Shown here in pieces: positions 63,475 to 64,000 of a stretch of DNA of 64,000 bases. Every line of letters begins with the position of its first letter. Position 1 is the first letter of the stretch. A model generated the notes under the pieces. The model ran no database searches. It saw nothing but the letters and a program-made list of their open reading frames with translations, and was not told the DNA's origin. The position numbers and the translations under genes were made by a program. The stretch is from Rhopalosiphum padi (taxonomy: Eukaryota > Arthropoda > Insecta > Hemiptera > Aphididae), in assembly GCF_020882245.1 (NCBI RefSeq), contig NC_083598.1, forward strand, positions 66,563,858-66,627,857, given 5' to 3'.

Positions 63475-63764
63475 ATGAAGAATCGAATTTGTGTGCTATG
63501 TCACGGAAAATGGGACCATATTGAAGTATTTCCGTTGTTTTGTAACCCTCAGACAACAAAATACAACCCACTTTGTACGCATCACCTTTGTCATTATAGC
63601 CAGAAATGTCTGTAAGTGTGCTCTAGTACGAATATGTATATTATGCTATTTTCAATCCAAAACTTTTACATAGGTCGAAATCGTGGAGATCAGAAAGTTT
63701 TTGCCCATACAAGAGACTGAAAAACTTACCCGATTTGTTGAAATATGTTCTAATATATGAATAA
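63475..63764 (+). CDS. Candidate two-exon gene, small Cys/His-rich RING-like protein
   Basis: Model: exon 1 63475-63611, intron 63612-63673 (62 bp), exon 2 63674-63764, giving 75 residues. The ATG has A at -3. Exon 1 read straight on ends in TAA at 63613, inside the donor (TCT|GTAAGT); the acceptor is TTTTACATAG|G. Splicing splits a CTG codon (phase 2) and keeps exon 2 open for 29 more codons. AATAAA follows at 63824, about 60 bases after the stop. Cys/His layout: Cys6-x2-Cys9, Cys34-x-His36-x2-Cys39, Cys45-Leu-x3-Trp50, then Cys56-Pro-x-Lys59-Arg. This resembles C-x2-C ... C-x-H-x2-C-x2-C ... C-P-x-C of RING ubiquitin ligases, but the Cys39-Cys45 spacing is too long and the last Cys is Lys. 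So it may be a divergent RING, another zinc fold, or a decayed copy. The frame stays open upstream to 63406, so an upstream coding exon is possible. Function is inferred only. Confidence 0.42.
63612..63673 (+). other. Predicted 62-bp GT-AG intron
   Basis: The donor GTAAGT is a full consensus match and the acceptor has a T-rich tract ending in ACATAG. The length is close to the shortest introns common in insects. Removing it repairs the frame between two Cys-containing segments, which is the main reason to believe the flanking gene model. Confidence 0.42.
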
Positions 63765-63823
63765 GTCGTTTTGTATTATACACGATTTCGAGGGTAAAGG
63801 TAATATGATGAAAGTTTTTTTGC

Positions 63824-63829
63824 AATAAA
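63824..63829 (+). terminator. Possible polyadenylation signal AATAAA
   Basis: Sixty bases after the stop of the spliced model. AATAAA is frequent by chance at this base composition, so it adds little weight on its own. Confidence 0.25.
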
Positions 63830-64000
63830 TAAAACTACTGTAGGTAATTCCATCGAAAAAATATCGGACATTTCTCATTTTTTTGACTATGTTGTAGAAT
63901 AGAGACTACGCTAAGTAATTTAAAATCAACTTCCAAATGAAAAAAAACTCGAATTTTATGAATTTATGTATGTATATTGTAAACTGTGTACGAAATGTTG

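Noticed and set aside
1..64000. tRNA, rRNA, snRNA, known conserved insect microRNAs, CRISPR, bacterial or viral genes
   Set aside because: I read both strands for their characteristic words and saw none. A covariance-model search would be decisive and could not be run here.

Overview
This window looks like a gene-poor, strongly AT-rich stretch of an insect nuclear genome, most probably an aphid (inference). The reasons are: very AT-rich background without strong CpG loss; constant TATAATATTAT-type words and TAGGTA/TACCTA words (for example 37805-37835); many DNA-transposon relics; and a block at about 57540-58870 that I recognise from memory as a common aphid dispersed repeat (tail motif GATTCTGAGCGGAGCGATG, read on the minus strand). 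I see no bacterial-style operon, no rRNA, no recognisable tRNA, no CRISPR array and no viral gene. Almost every open frame is under 100 codons, has no recognisable domain and is often on both strands at once, so I treat nearly all as chance.

The best coding candidate is at the right edge: a two-exon plus-strand model at 63475-63764 with a 62-bp GT-AG intron (63612-63673). Reading through the exon-1 frame meets a stop directly at the donor, while removing the intron joins two open exons into a 75-residue Cys/His-rich protein that resembles a divergent or decayed RING finger. Weaker coding candidates lie at 11931, 28613, 33676, 43282 and 59150.

The clearest ancient gene is a dead pogo/Tigger-type (CENP-B-like) DDE transposase at about 23905-25155. 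It still shows the N-terminal helix-turn-helix, the first two catalytic Asp blocks, and several stops and frameshifts. A probable non-autonomous Tigger-type element lies at 10213-10712. Other mobile relics are a three-copy MITE family (6865-7330, 15035-15372, and 36600-36922 inverted), hAT-like miniature elements (2269-2459, 5334-5501, 21983-22169), a piggyBac-like miniature element with a palindromic direct repeat (60734-61216), and a pair of diverged 160-bp direct repeats (61423-61582 and 62746-62905).

Set in the AT-rich desert are islands rich in CpG and mixed-base sequence (about 3480-4020, 7320-8330, 8520-8880, 14290-14920, 15780-17360, 20260-20640, 25400-26560, 28100-28900, 43200-43560, 54500-55960, 61800-62130). 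They hold the longest overlapping chance frames and could be regulatory DNA, untranslated exons or fragments of unrecognised genes; sequence alone does not decide. There is no sign of a multi-gene system: the window reads as intergenic or large-intron DNA.
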